NCBI RefSeq assembly: GCF_021021435.1 | Contig: NZ_JAINWI010000014.1 | Coordinates: 62,001 to 126,000 of the forward strand | Direction: 5' to 3' | Length of the DNA: 64,000 bases | Origin: Seohaeicola saemankumensis | Lineage (GTDB): Bacteria > Pseudomonadota > Alphaproteobacteria > Rhodobacterales > Rhodobacteraceae | Position numbers and translations under genes: made by a program | Shown: positions 36,024 through 44,604 of the stretch, in pieces | Layout: each line of letters starts with the position of its first letter | Position numbering within the stretch: position 1 is the stretch's first letter | Notes under the pieces: generated by a model | What the model was told of the DNA's origin: nothing | Database searches by the model: none | The model's input: the letters and a program-made list of their open reading frames with translations, nothing else

Positions 36024-36794
36024 TCAGGCCTGACCGGTTGCCTCGGCCAGCAGTTCCTCGACTGGTGCGTCTTCCAGAGCGCCCAGATCCACGCCTGCGG
36101 CACCCATCTGTGCGGTCATGCCGTCCAGAGCAGCGCGGCTTACCAGATCGCAGTACAGCGCGATGGCGCGGGCCGCGTCGTCATTGCCGGGGATGATATA
36201 GTCGATACCATCGGGCGAGCAGTTGGTGTCGACAACGGCGACAACCGGAATACCCAGCTTGTTCGCTTCGGCAATTGCCAACTGCTCTTTCTTGACGTCA
36301 ATGACAAAGATCAGGTCCGGCACGCCACCCATTTCGCGGATACCGCCAAGGCTGGCCTGCAGTTTGGCCTGCTCGCGCTCCATGCCCAAACGCTCTTTCT
36401 TGGTCAGGCCGTCGGCGCCGCCTGCCAGTTGCTCGTCGATGGATTTCAGACGGTTGATCGACTGCGACACGGTCTGCCAGTTGGTCAGCGTCCCACCCAA
36501 CCAGCGGTGGTTCATGTAGAACTGCGCGCATTTCTCGGCGGCTTCGGCCACGGGCTGTGCCGCCTGACGCTTGGTGCCGACAAACAGGATGCGGCCGTTT
36601 TTAGCAACAGTGTCACGGATGACCTTCAGCGCCTGATCCAGCATCGGAACAGTCTGCGTGAGGTCCATGATGTGGATGCCGTTGCGCGCGCCGTAGATGA
36701 ACGGACCCATGCGGGGATTCCAGCGCTGCGTCTGGTGGCCGAAGTGAACGCCAGCTTCAAGCAATTGGCGCAGAGTGAACTCGGGAAGAGCCAT
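36024..36794 (-). CDS. rpsB: 30S ribosomal protein S2
   Basis: A 256-residue ribosomal protein starting at ATG 36794 ([20 protein letters not shown]), with GGAAAC 6-11 bases upstream; an earlier in-frame ATG at 36851 lies in the leader. S2 hallmarks: [25 protein letters not shown]-like ([12 protein letters not shown]), [12 protein letters not shown] and [27 protein letters not shown] (quoted in part). It is part of the small subunit and the first gene of the leftward rpsB-tsf operon. Confidence 0.97.
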   Translation of the reverse strand: MALPEFTLRQLLEAGVHFGHQTQRWNPRMGPFIYGARNGIHIMDLTQTVPMLDQALKVIRDTVAKNGRILFVGTKRQAAQPVAEAAEKCAQFYMNHRWLGGTLTNWQTVSQSINRLKSIDEQLAGGADGLTKKERLGMEREQAKLQASLGGIREMGGVPDLIFVIDVKKEQLAIAEANKLGIPVVAVVDTNCSPDGIDYIIPGNDDAARAIALYCDLVSRAALDGMTAQMGAAGVDLGALEDAPVEELLAEATGQA

Positions 36795-36916
36795 AAATCG
36801 TTTCCTTTTCCGGTTTTCGCCTCGGCGGGGGTGTAAGAACGGATGCTCCAACCGGCGGACTTATGGGGATGTCTCCCCCGATAGGCCCACCCCGCCTGCG
36901 GGATTTCAGTGGCGCG

Positions 36917-36945
36917 CGTATAGACGGGATGCGTGCGGGGCGCAA
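36917..36945 (-). promoter_or_regulatory. predicted sigma-70 promoter and leader of rpsB
   Basis: Leftward TTGCGC (36945-36940), exactly 17 bases, then TATACG (36922-36917). It gives an rpsB leader of about 115 bases (to 36795) with potential to fold, where autogenous control by S2 would be expected from other bacteria. Confidence 0.55.
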
Positions 36946-37078
36946 GAGGCATGCTTTTGCAGCGGTCATACCTGCCCCGCGCGGGGTTGCCGCGCGCGGG
37001 GTTCTGGGTGTTTGGGGCCAGATGACAGGCCAAGCGATGCGCGCTTGTGTCAAGGTGCGCTTTTGGGCAGGAAGAGGC

Positions 37079-37972
37079 ATGAGCAACAATCACGACATAT
37101 TATGTATCGGATCGGTTCTGTGGGACGTGATCGGGCGCGCGCCAAGCCATATGCGGCAGGGTGCGGATGTGCCGGGGCGGATCACCCGTCTGCCCGGCGG
37201 TGTGGCGATGAATATTGCGATGGCGCTGGCGCGCTTCGGTCTGCGCCCCGCCTTGTTAAGTGCGGTGGGCCGTGACGCCGAGGGAAACGAGTTGATGCAG
37301 GCCTGTGCGGGATTGGGCGTTGGGACGACACATCTCTATCGCTCGGATGACCTGCCGACCGATCGCTATATGGCAATCGAGGGCGCGAACGGGTTGATCG
37401 CCGCGATTGCGGATGCCCATTCGCTGGAAGCGGCAGGCGCCAAGATCCTGCGCCCGCTGACGGAAGGTCCCTTGGGGGATAGCACGCAGCCCTATACGGG
37501 ATGTATCGCGCTTGACGGCAACCTGACCCGCGCGCTTTTGGATGACATCGCCACCCATCCGGCCTTTGCCCGCGCCGATCTGCGCGTGGCCCCTGCCAGC
37601 CCCGGCAAGGCCGAGCGGTTGGTGCCGTTCCTGTCGAACGGCCGCGCCGTGCTATATGTGAATCTCGAGGAAGCGGCGATCCTGTGCCAGCAGGGTTTCG
37701 ACGATGCCGCCAGCGCCGCCGCCGCACTGGTTGCGCGCGGGGCGGCGCGTGCGCTGGTCACCGATGGCGGGCAGCCTGCCGCGGATGCAACCGCAACAGG
37801 CGTCATCACCCTGCCCTGCCGTCAGGTGCTGGTGACCCGTGTCACCGGCGCGGGCGACACATTCATGGCCGCCCATATTGCGGCGGAACTGGGAGGTGCG
37901 GCAAGAGAGGCAGCACTTGCCCGCGCTGTCGAAGCTGCCGCAACCTATGTCTCAGGAGAGATCCCGTCATGA
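37079..37972 (+). CDS. psuK: PfkB-family sugar kinase, probable pseudouridine kinase
   Basis: A 297-residue kinase. ATG 37079 follows AGGAAGAGG; longer in-frame starts would run through the rpsB promoter. PfkB signatures: GGVAMNIAMALARFG (about 41-55) and the catalytic VTGAGDTFMAAHIA near the end (Asp base in GAGD). Specificity is assigned from the overlapping next gene psuG (ATGA overlap). Together they would phosphorylate pseudouridine and then split pseudouridine 5'-phosphate to uracil and ribose 5-phosphate. Confidence 0.87.
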   Translation: MSNNHDILCIGSVLWDVIGRAPSHMRQGADVPGRITRLPGGVAMNIAMALARFGLRPALLSAVGRDAEGNELMQACAGLGVGTTHLYRSDDLPTDRYMAIEGANGLIAAIADAHSLEAAGAKILRPLTEGPLGDSTQPYTGCIALDGNLTRALLDDIATHPAFARADLRVAPASPGKAERLVPFLSNGRAVLYVNLEEAAILCQQGFDDAASAAAALVARGAARALVTDGGQPAADATATGVITLPCRQVLVTRVTGAGDTFMAAHIAAELGGAAREAALARAVEAAATYVSGEIPS

Positions 37973-38910
37973 ACCTTTACGCCCACTCGCCCGAGGTTGC
38001 CGCAGCACTGGATGCCGGTCGCGCCGTGGTGGCGCTGGAAAGCACGATCATCACACATGGCATGCCATGGCCCCGCAACCTGCAAACCGCGCAAGCTGTG
38101 GAGCAGGCGGTGCGCGATGCGGGTGCCACCCCCGCCACGATTGCCGTGCTGGATGGCCAGTTGCATATCGGACTGACAGGGGCGGAACTGGAACGGCTGG
38201 CACAGGCCAAGGGTGTTGCAAAACTCAGCCGTGCCGATCTGGCGGTCTGTCTGGCGCAGGGCGGCAACGGGGCCACGACAGTGGCGGCCACGATGATCGC
38301 TGCCGAACTGGCGGGGATCCAGGTTTTTGCCACCGGCGGGATCGGCGGAGTGCATAAGGGCGCCGAGGAGACATTCGACATTTCCGCCGATCTGCAGGAA
38401 CTGGGGGCCACCCGCGTCACGGTGATTGCTGCCGGCGCCAAAGCCATTCTTGATCTGCCCAAAACGCTGGAAGTGCTGGAAACGCTGGGCGTCCCTGTGA
38501 TCGCCTATGGTCAGGACGATCTGCCCGCGTTTTGGTCCGCGACATCCGGCATCAAGGCGCCGCTGCGGATGGACACCCCCCAGCAGATCGCCGCCGCGCA
38601 CCGGATGCGGGCGCGCCTCGGTCTGCCGGGCGGTCAATTGGTCGCCAACCCGATTCCGAAAGATGCCGAGATTTCGCAAGCCCAGCTTGCACCCGTGATC
38701 GCGCAGGCCACTGTCGATGCGACCGAACTGGGGATCAAAGGCAAGGCGGTCACACCGTTTTTGCTGCAACGCATCTTCGATCTGACCGGCGGCGCGTCAC
38801 TGGAGGCCAATATCGCACTGGTGCTAAATAATGCCCGCCTTGGCGCCGCCGTTTCCGTGGCGCTGACAGCACAAAATGCCGCATCCGACGCGCCATCTCC
38901 AAAAGCCTGA
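37969..38910 (+). CDS. psuG: pseudouridine-5'-phosphate glycosidase
   Basis: A 313-residue enzyme. Diagnostic segments: VALESTIITHGMPWPRN (about 18-34), LAVCLAQGGNGATTVAATM, FATGGIGGVHKGAEETFDIS-like (ATGGIGGVHKGAEETFDIS), AAGAKAILDLPKTLE, and NPIPKDAEI. It cleaves the C-C glycosidic bond of pseudouridine 5'-phosphate reversibly, with an active-site lysine in the family. ATG 37969 overlaps the kinase stop. Confidence 0.94.
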   Translation: MNLYAHSPEVAAALDAGRAVVALESTIITHGMPWPRNLQTAQAVEQAVRDAGATPATIAVLDGQLHIGLTGAELERLAQAKGVAKLSRADLAVCLAQGGNGATTVAATMIAAELAGIQVFATGGIGGVHKGAEETFDISADLQELGATRVTVIAAGAKAILDLPKTLEVLETLGVPVIAYGQDDLPAFWSATSGIKAPLRMDTPQQIAAAHRMRARLGLPGGQLVANPIPKDAEISQAQLAPVIAQATVDATELGIKGKAVTPFLLQRIFDLTGGASLEANIALVLNNARLGAAVSVALTAQNAASDAPSPKA

Positions 38911-38981
38911 CCCCTGGCCCATTGTGACCGGCACGGCGGCCACTTAAATGTAACCGGACTGTCCCTGCGGGAACCGCTGCC

Positions 38982-39671
38982 ATGACAACGCCCTTTGATC
39001 CCGAACCGCCTGCCCCGCGCCGTGCAGGGCCTTTTTCGGGCCTACGCTCGAGCTTTCTGACCGGCCTTGTCGTGATTGCCCCTATTGGCCTGACGATCTG
39101 GTTCATCTGGTCGCTGGCGGGTTTCGTGGATGGCGTGGTGCTGCCTCTGGTGCCGGACCAGTTCAAGCCGGACCAGTTCATCGGCGTCAACCTGCGCGGG
39201 CTGGGCGTGATCATCTTTCTGATCTTCACGGTGATCGTGGGCTGGATTGCGAAAGGCCTGATCGGCCGTTCGCTGATCCGCTTCGGGGAATCGCTGGTCC
39301 AGCGCATGCCGGTGGTCCGCTCGATCTATTCCGGAGTGAAGCAGATCGCGGAAACCGTCTTTGCCCAATCCGAGCGCAGCTTCGAGAAAGCCTGCCTTGT
39401 GGAATATCCGCGCAAGGGGATCTGGGCCATCGGTTTCATCTCGACCGAGGCCAAGGGCGAGATCGCTGCACGCCCGGCAACCGCCGGAGCGCTGATGAGC
39501 GTGTTTCTTCCCACAACCCCCAATCCGACATCGGGCTTTCTGCTCTATGTGCCGCAAGAGGATGTGATCCTGCTGGATATGAGCGTCGAGGATGCCGCAA
39601 AGCTTGTGATATCCGCGGGCCTTGTCTATCCCAATGCCAAGGACCCCGGCCAGCCTGTCAAGGCGGCCTGA
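38982..39671 (+). CDS. DUF502 family membrane protein
   Basis: A 229-residue protein. Two transmembrane helices (about 24-48 and 72-92) flank a short loop; a soluble domain follows with VRSIYSGVKQIAETVF and the conserved ATAGALMSVFLPTTPNPTSGF region (quoted in part: VFLPTTPNPTSGFLLYVP). The family is widespread in bacteria and plants (LIKE-COV); function is unknown. It is 71 bases after psuG and convergent with the patatin gene. Confidence 0.85.
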   Translation: MTTPFDPEPPAPRRAGPFSGLRSSFLTGLVVIAPIGLTIWFIWSLAGFVDGVVLPLVPDQFKPDQFIGVNLRGLGVIIFLIFTVIVGWIAKGLIGRSLIRFGESLVQRMPVVRSIYSGVKQIAETVFAQSERSFEKACLVEYPRKGIWAIGFISTEAKGEIAARPATAGALMSVFLPTTPNPTSGFLLYVPQEDVILLDMSVEDAAKLVISAGLVYPNAKDPGQPVKAA

Positions 39672-39689
39672 TCTCCGGTCAACACCGTC

Positions 39690-40727
39690 TCAGGCCAGCA
39701 TCTGCGCCAGATCAACCGTGCCGCGCTGGTTCAGATCCTCCTTATGTGCGGCCAGAAACGCATCGGCACTCGCACGGCCCGACGCCTTGAGCCGCGCCAG
39801 CAAGACGGGGTTGGGCATGATCTTGGTGGCCACAGACAGATCGTTCATCAGCGGATCGTCCGAAATCATATGCACAAGCACATCCTTCATCGTGCCGGGC
39901 GTCAGCGCGCCTTGCGCCAGCAGACGTTTGACAAAGGCAATGGCGCGTAACTCGCGCAACAGCGAGGCATTGAAGCTGATCTCGTTGATCCGGTTCTGGA
40001 TCTGGTTCGGGCTGCGTGGCAGGTCGTCACGGATGATCGGATTGATGTTCACAATCATGATATCGGCAGGCAATTCCGGTTCGAACAGCGGGAAAAGGGC
40101 GGGATTGCCGCTATAGCCCCCATCCCAATAGGCCTCGATCGTGCCGGTCGCAGGGTCTTCGATCTCGACCGCCTGAAACAATGTTGGCAGGCAGGCCGAA
40201 GCCAGCAATGCGCCGGTGCTGATGTCATGGCCGGTGAAGACACGGATCTTGCCCGTCCGCACATTGGTGGCGCCCACGAAGAGGCGCGGGCCATCGCTGG
40301 CACAGACCGAATCGTAGTCGAACGCCTCGGCAATCGAGGTCAGCGGGTTGGTGTAGAACGGCCCGAAAGCATACGGCGAGGTCAGGCGCGACACGGCATC
40401 GGCCACGCCATAGGCGACCGAGCTTTCAAGTGCTGCACTGACGGCTGCCGTAGCCGGTGACAGCCCGGTCATCCAGCGGGTGGCGGGCGTGTCCTGCAAG
40501 GCGCCCATTTTGGACCAGAGCCAGTCAAGATTGGCCCGCGCCCCGTCGCGCCCGCCCTTCAGCCAGCCCGATTTGTAGGCAGCACCGTTCAGCGCGCCTG
40601 CCGAGGTGCCGGAAATCGCGGCGATCTCGATATCTTCGTCGTCCAGTAGGCGGTCAAGCACGCCCCATGTGAAGGCACCGTGGGCACCGCCGCCCTGCAA
40701 GGCAATATTGATCTGTTTGACACTCAT
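39690..40727 (-). CDS. patatin-like phospholipase family protein
   Basis: A 345-residue alpha/beta hydrolase. The oxyanion loop is LQGGGAHGAF (about 10-19), the nucleophile elbow GTSAG (about 40-44) and the Asp dyad partner DGGYSGN (about 201-207). No signal peptide, so cytoplasmic. The family hydrolyses acyl esters. It precedes or follows 3-hydroxybutyrate dehydrogenase in the same orientation (gap 113 bp with a composite repeat), which raises the possibility that its substrate is polyhydroxybutyrate or a hydroxyacyl ester; this is inference. Confidence 0.88.
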   Translation of the reverse strand: MSVKQINIALQGGGAHGAFTWGVLDRLLDDEDIEIAAISGTSAGALNGAAYKSGWLKGGRDGARANLDWLWSKMGALQDTPATRWMTGLSPATAAVSAALESSVAYGVADAVSRLTSPYAFGPFYTNPLTSIAEAFDYDSVCASDGPRLFVGATNVRTGKIRVFTGHDISTGALLASACLPTLFQAVEIEDPATGTIEAYWDGGYSGNPALFPLFEPELPADIMIVNINPIIRDDLPRSPNQIQNRINEISFNASLLRELRAIAFVKRLLAQGALTPGTMKDVLVHMISDDPLMNDLSVATKIMPNPVLLARLKASGRASADAFLAAHKEDLNQRGTVDLAQMLA

Positions 40728-40763
40728 GTAACTCAGCCTTTCTGGCGGTCAGTCAGGCCGGAA

Positions 40764-40824
40764 GGGGGCCAAGCCCCCCATCGCCTGCGGCGATTCCCCC
40801 CGGGATATTTCCGGCAAGAAGATA
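40764..40824 (+). repeat. composite intergenic repeat, copy 2
   Basis: Stem GGGGGC/GCCCCC (40764-40778), stem ATCGCC-tgc-GGCGAT (40780-40794), a C6 run, then GGGATATTTCCGGC plus AAGAAGATA (40802-40824). It has the same plan and box as copy 1 but a different inner stem sequence. It lies between the hydroxybutyrate dehydrogenase and patatin genes. Confidence 0.75.
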
Positions 40825-40840
40825 CGGGAAAGTGCGCGCC

Positions 40841-41614
40841 CTACATCGCGGTCCAGCCGCCATCCACGCTGATCGTGGTGCCGGTGATCTGGGCCGCCGC
40901 ATCCGAGCACAAAAACACGGTCGTGCTGCCAAGCTGTTCGACGGTGGCGAATTCTCGGGAAGGCTGGCGTTCCAGCATGACCTTCTCGATCACTTCCTCG
41001 CGGCCCATGTCGTATTTCTTCATCGTGTCGGGAATCTGCGCCTCAACCAGCGGTGTCAGCACATAGCCGGGGCAGATCGCGTTGCAGGTGATCCCCTGCC
41101 CTGCAGTTTCAAGCGCGGTGGTCTTGGACAGGCCGACAACACCATGCTTGGCCGCGACATAGGCCGACTTATAGGGGCTGGCCGTCAAACCGTGGGCCGA
41201 GGCGATATTGACCACACGGCCCCAACCCTTGTTACGCATCAGCGGCAAAGCGGCCGCGGTTGTGTGGAAGGCCGAGGTCAGGTTGATCGCGATGATCGCA
41301 TCCCATTTTTCGGTCGGAAATTCGTCGATCGGGCTGACATGCTGGATGCCGGCATTGTTCACAAGGATATCGCAGGCGCCCGCCTGCTCGATCAGCGCAC
41401 GGCATTCAGCGGCCTTGGACATGTCGGCCTTGATGTAACGCGCGCTGACGCCGAATTCTTCGCCGATCTCGCGGGCCAGAGCATGATCCTCGTCCTTGTC
41501 GGTGAAGGAGTTCAGCACAACATCAGCCCCCGCGCGAGCCAGTTCGCGGGCGATTCCCAGACCGATTCCCGAGGTTGATCCGGTGATGATGGCGGTTTTT
41601 CCGTTCAGCGACAT
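40841..41614 (-). CDS. bdhA: 3-hydroxybutyrate dehydrogenase (SDR family)
   Basis: A 257-residue enzyme starting at ATG 41614 with AAGGGGG 6 bases upstream. Cofactor motif TGSTSGIGLGIA (about 11-22), NNAGIQ, the catalytic Ser in NIASAHG, YKSAYVAAKHG with Tyr and Lys, and the C-terminal ISVDGGWTAM. The SAHGLTASPYKSAYVAAKHG arrangement is typical of D-3-hydroxybutyrate dehydrogenases. It interconverts 3-hydroxybutyrate and acetoacetate with NAD in polyhydroxybutyrate and ketone-body metabolism. Confidence 0.93.
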   Translation of the reverse strand: MSLNGKTAIITGSTSGIGLGIARELARAGADVVLNSFTDKDEDHALAREIGEEFGVSARYIKADMSKAAECRALIEQAGACDILVNNAGIQHVSPIDEFPTEKWDAIIAINLTSAFHTTAAALPLMRNKGWGRVVNIASAHGLTASPYKSAYVAAKHGVVGLSKTTALETAGQGITCNAICPGYVLTPLVEAQIPDTMKKYDMGREEVIEKVMLERQPSREFATVEQLGSTTVFLCSDAAAQITGTTISVDGGWTAM

Positions 41615-41759
41615 ATGCGCCCCCTTGTGCTGTGGTGTGATATAGTGATCAGAGATGACTTTGCAGCTGCAGCATAGCACAGCCTTTCCCATAATGACGA
41701 GGCGCGGCCTGGCAGGTGGTTCGCACGTCCCCGTGACAAGGCAGCCGGAAGTGCAGAGC

Positions 41760-41836
41760 AAAAAAAAACGCCAGCACGAAGCTGGCGTTAAGTTATTGAG
41801 GCAGGTTTCATACAGGCAAGAAACCTATCGAGCAGT
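41760..41836 (-). ncRNA. candidate small RNA, about 77 nt, with own promoter and terminator
   Basis: Leftward promoter: TTGGAA (41871-41866), exactly 17 bases, TATAAC (41848-41843). The predicted start is near 41836. The transcript has a 7-bp stem GAAACCT/AGGTTTC (41820-41826 with 41803-41809), an unpaired stretch of about 13 bases, and a terminator stem AACGCCAGC/GCTGGCGTT (41767-41789) with a 5-base loop and nine T. No coding frame of note. I cannot name a known family. Confidence 0.65.
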
Positions 41837-41842
41837 AAGATC

Positions 41843-41871
41843 GTTATAAGCAATCTGGCGCTCGCTTCCAA
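41843..41871 (-). promoter_or_regulatory. predicted sigma-70 promoter of the sRNA candidate
   Basis: -35 TTGGAA and -10 TATAAC with 17-base spacing; 4/6 and 5/6 matches to consensus. Confidence 0.6.
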
Positions 41872-41950
41872 GCTAAAAGTTTGAAAAGACGGGAATCCGC
41901 CGTTAGGCTGAGCCTCAATAAAACATGGCCAGAGCAGGATTGGTGCCAGA

Positions 41951-43786
41951 ATGGAATGCGATTATTTCCGCCGTTATCGCCGGACAGCGACCGCTTGCGC
42001 GCTTGTATTCCTGGCTTTGGGGGCACCTGTCGGAGCCGATTCCGCAACCCGTCATGGCATAGCTATGTATGGCGAACCGGTGCTTCCACCTGATTTTGTG
42101 TCCCTGCCCTATGCAAACCCCGATGCACCCTCTGGCGGGCGGCTGGTCGAGGGGGCGACAGGCGGGTTTGATTCGCTCAATCCATTTATCCTGAAAGGGA
42201 CGGCACCGTGGCAGTTGCGTTTTCTGGCCTACGAATCCCTCATGGCGCGAAACTGGGATGAGCCCTTCAGCCTTTACGCGCTTTTGGCCGAATCGGTCGT
42301 CGTGGCCGAGGACAGATCATGGGTCGAATTCACCCTGCGCTCCGAAGCCCGATTCTCGGATGGCAGCCCCGTGACGGTCGAGGATGTGATCTGGTCCTAC
42401 GAGACTTTGGGCAGCCAGGGACATCCCCGCTATCTGGGATTTGCCGCCCAGACCGAAAGCATCACCCGAACCGGCCCGCGCAGCCTGCGGATCAGTTTCA
42501 ATACACCCGATCGCGAACTGGCCCTGATTGCGGGGTTGCGCCCGATCCTGCAAAAATCCCAATGGGAGGGGCGCGATTTCACCGCCTCGACGATCAACGA
42601 CATTCCCATAGGTTCGGCCCCCTATACCGTGTCGGGGTTTGAGCAGGGCCGCTATGTGACGCTGACCCGCAACCCTGACTACTGGGGCCGTGACCTGCCG
42701 ATCAGACGAGGCACCAACAATCTGGACGAGATCAGGATCGAGTATTTCGGCGACCAATCCGTGATGTTCGAGGCGTTCAAGGCAGGCGAGGTTACCGTCT
42801 GGCGCGAGACCAATGCCGAAGATTGGCAAACGCGATTCGGTTTCGATGCGGTCCGGCGCGGCGATGTGATCCTGTCGGAAATCACCCATGCGCGTCCCAC
42901 CGGCATGACCGGTTTCGTGATGAACAGCGCCCGCCCCCACCTGTCGGACTGGCGCGTGCGCGAGGCGCTCCTGCTGGCCTTCAATTTCACATATATCAAC
43001 GGCACGATTACCGGCGGGCGTCAGCCGCGCATCACCTCCTATTTCTCGAACTCGGAACTGGGATTGCGCGAAGGCCCCGCCGAAGGCCGTGTGCGCGACC
43101 TTCTGGAGCCTTTCGCGGACAGCCTGCCCCCCGGCGCGCTGGAAGGATATACCCTGCCCGAAGGTGACGCGTCCGAGCGCAACCGCGCCGATCTGCGCCG
43201 TGCCGCGGGGTTGTTGCAGGATGCGGGCTGGCAGGTGCAGGACGGGCGACTGGTCGATCGCACAGGCACGCCTTTCACGCTGGATGTGCTCTTGCGGCAG
43301 GGTGATCGCAGCAATCTGGCGGTGATCGAGATTTATCGGTCCGCATTGGAGCGGCTGGGGATCACCACGCGCATCCGCGCCGTGGACAATGCCCAGTACG
43401 CGCAGGCCGAAGCCGCGCAGGATTTCGACATGATGCCCTTCCGCCGCGATCTGTCGCTCAGCCCCGGTAACGAACAGCGCCTGTACTGGGGGTCGGAGGG
43501 CGCAGGCACGCCGGGCACGCGCAACGTGATGAGCATGCAGATGCAAGCCGCCGATGCGATGATCGAACACCTGCTGAACACTGACAGCCGCGACGAGTTC
43601 ATCGCCGCCACCCGCGCGCTGGATCGTGTGCTGATGGCGGGGCGCTATGTTATTCCGGTCTGGACAACCAATGTTGATCGTATTGCCCATGCGAAACAGT
43701 TGAAATTTCCGGAAAATACGCCGATTTATGGCGACCGGATCGGATGGATGCCCGATGTGTGGTGGTTTGAGGAGCAGGCAGAATGA
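41951..43786 (+). CDS. extracellular solute-binding protein, family 5 (YejA-like)
   Basis: A 611-residue periplasmic protein with a signal peptide (hydrophobic about 12-29, GAPVGADS). SBP family 5 features: HGIAMYGEPVLPPDF, LNPFILKGTAPWQL, LRSEARFSDGSPVTVEDV and VTLTRNPDYWGRDLP. The family binds oligopeptides, and YejA-type members bind peptides such as microcin C. The usual permease and ATPase genes (yejB, yejE, yejF) are not next to it, so it is an orphan or moved gene. Its stop overlaps the entericidin-type gene (ATGA). Confidence 0.88.
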   Translation: MECDYFRRYRRTATACALVFLALGAPVGADSATRHGIAMYGEPVLPPDFVSLPYANPDAPSGGRLVEGATGGFDSLNPFILKGTAPWQLRFLAYESLMARNWDEPFSLYALLAESVVVAEDRSWVEFTLRSEARFSDGSPVTVEDVIWSYETLGSQGHPRYLGFAAQTESITRTGPRSLRISFNTPDRELALIAGLRPILQKSQWEGRDFTASTINDIPIGSAPYTVSGFEQGRYVTLTRNPDYWGRDLPIRRGTNNLDEIRIEYFGDQSVMFEAFKAGEVTVWRETNAEDWQTRFGFDAVRRGDVILSEITHARPTGMTGFVMNSARPHLSDWRVREALLLAFNFTYINGTITGGRQPRITSYFSNSELGLREGPAEGRVRDLLEPFADSLPPGALEGYTLPEGDASERNRADLRRAAGLLQDAGWQVQDGRLVDRTGTPFTLDVLLRQGDRSNLAVIEIYRSALERLGITTRIRAVDNAQYAQAEAAQDFDMMPFRRDLSLSPGNEQRLYWGSEGAGTPGTRNVMSMQMQAADAMIEHLLNTDSRDEFIAATRALDRVLMAGRYVIPVWTTNVDRIAHAKQLKFPENTPIYGDRIGWMPDVWWFEEQAE

Positions 43787-43908
43787 ACAAGCTGACGGTA
43801 ATCATGCTGGGACTAGGCTGTCTGGCCGTGCTGGCAGGCTGTGCCACGGTAGAAGGTGTAGGGCAGGATATTTCCGGCGGGGCGCGTACCGTGCGTAGCT
43901 GGTTCTGA
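43783..43908 (+). CDS. entericidin A/B family small lipoprotein
   Basis: A 41-residue protein missed by length cut-offs. It starts at ATG 43783, overlapping the preceding stop. A lipobox LAVLAGC puts the lipidated Cys at about residue 20. The mature part CATVEGVGQDISGGARTVRS has the entericidin pattern (G-x-G-x-D-I-x-x-G). In E. coli entericidins A and B form an antidote/toxin pair linked to programmed lysis; single copies in other proteobacteria have no settled role. A ribosome binding site GGAG lies 8 bases upstream. Confidence 0.8.
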   Translation: MNKLTVIMLGLGCLAVLAGCATVEGVGQDISGGARTVRSWF

Positions 43909-43914
43909 GGGTTT

Positions 43915-44538
43915 TCAGACCAGGGACGTCACCCACAGGATCGTCGCATCCTCGGGGCTGACCGACACGACATTATGGCCCATCGCGCCATCGTAATAGG
44001 CGCTGTCGCCGCGCCGCATTTCGACGGGTTCGTAAAACTCGGTATAAAGCCTGATAACACCGGTCAGCACATAGAGAAATTCCTCGCCGTCGTGGCGCAC
44101 CCAGCCGTCGAACTCTTCCATCCGGCGGGCACGGATACGGGCGCGGTAGGGCAGCATCTGCTTGCGTGACAGCCCTTCAGCCAGCAATTCATGTTCATAG
44201 GTGGTGGTGGCGTGCCGCGCCCCCTCGCCCGCGCGGGTTACTACCCAGCGCCCCGTGGCCTGACCGGCAGCAGGCGGCGTGAAAAGTTGCGGCACCGAGA
44301 TCGCAAGACCCGTCGCCAGCTTCTTGAGCGCGTCATAGGTAGGCGACATCTGCCCGTTCTCGATCTTGGACAGGGTTGACCGCGCCAGCCCCGCCTGCCG
44401 TGCCGCCTGTTCCAGCGTCAGGCCGAGATCCTTGCGCAAGCCCCTGACGCGCTGACCAAGGTCCAATGGTTCTGCGACTGCCGCGCCTCCATCGGCGCGG
44501 GCTATGCGGATCAGGGATCTGGGGTCGCGGTCGCTCAT
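43915..44538 (-). CDS. XRE family regulator with C-terminal cupin domain
   Basis: A 207-residue protein starting at ATG 44538. HTH_XRE at about 26-85 (LGQRVRGLRKDLGLTLEQAA, GLARSTLSKIENGQMSPTYD). A cupin_2 domain at about 125-205 (HDGEEFLYVLTGVIRLYTE, GDSAYYDGAMGH). Such regulators often control amino acid, polyamine or aldehyde metabolism and sense a small ligand through the cupin. It is divergent from the acyl-CoA ligase operon, its likely target. Convergent with the entericidin gene at its other end. Confidence 0.9.
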   Translation of the reverse strand: MSDRDPRSLIRIARADGGAAVAEPLDLGQRVRGLRKDLGLTLEQAARQAGLARSTLSKIENGQMSPTYDALKKLATGLAISVPQLFTPPAAGQATGRWVVTRAGEGARHATTTYEHELLAEGLSRKQMLPYRARIRARRMEEFDGWVRHDGEEFLYVLTGVIRLYTEFYEPVEMRRGDSAYYDGAMGHNVVSVSPEDATILWVTSLV

Positions 44539-44604
44539 ACCGGATGGATATAGAACGGCGTTCTGCGGCTTGCAACTGACGTGCGGCGGGCCTAGCAAGG
44601 GCGC

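Larger units (their letters stand above)
41615..41950. other. 336-bp intergenic region holding an sRNA candidate
   Basis: Left part (41615-41759) must contain the bdhA promoter. The middle (41760-41836) is the minus-strand sRNA candidate, with its promoter at 41843-41871. The right part leads into the peptide-binding protein gene. No protein gene is supported. Confidence 0.6.
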
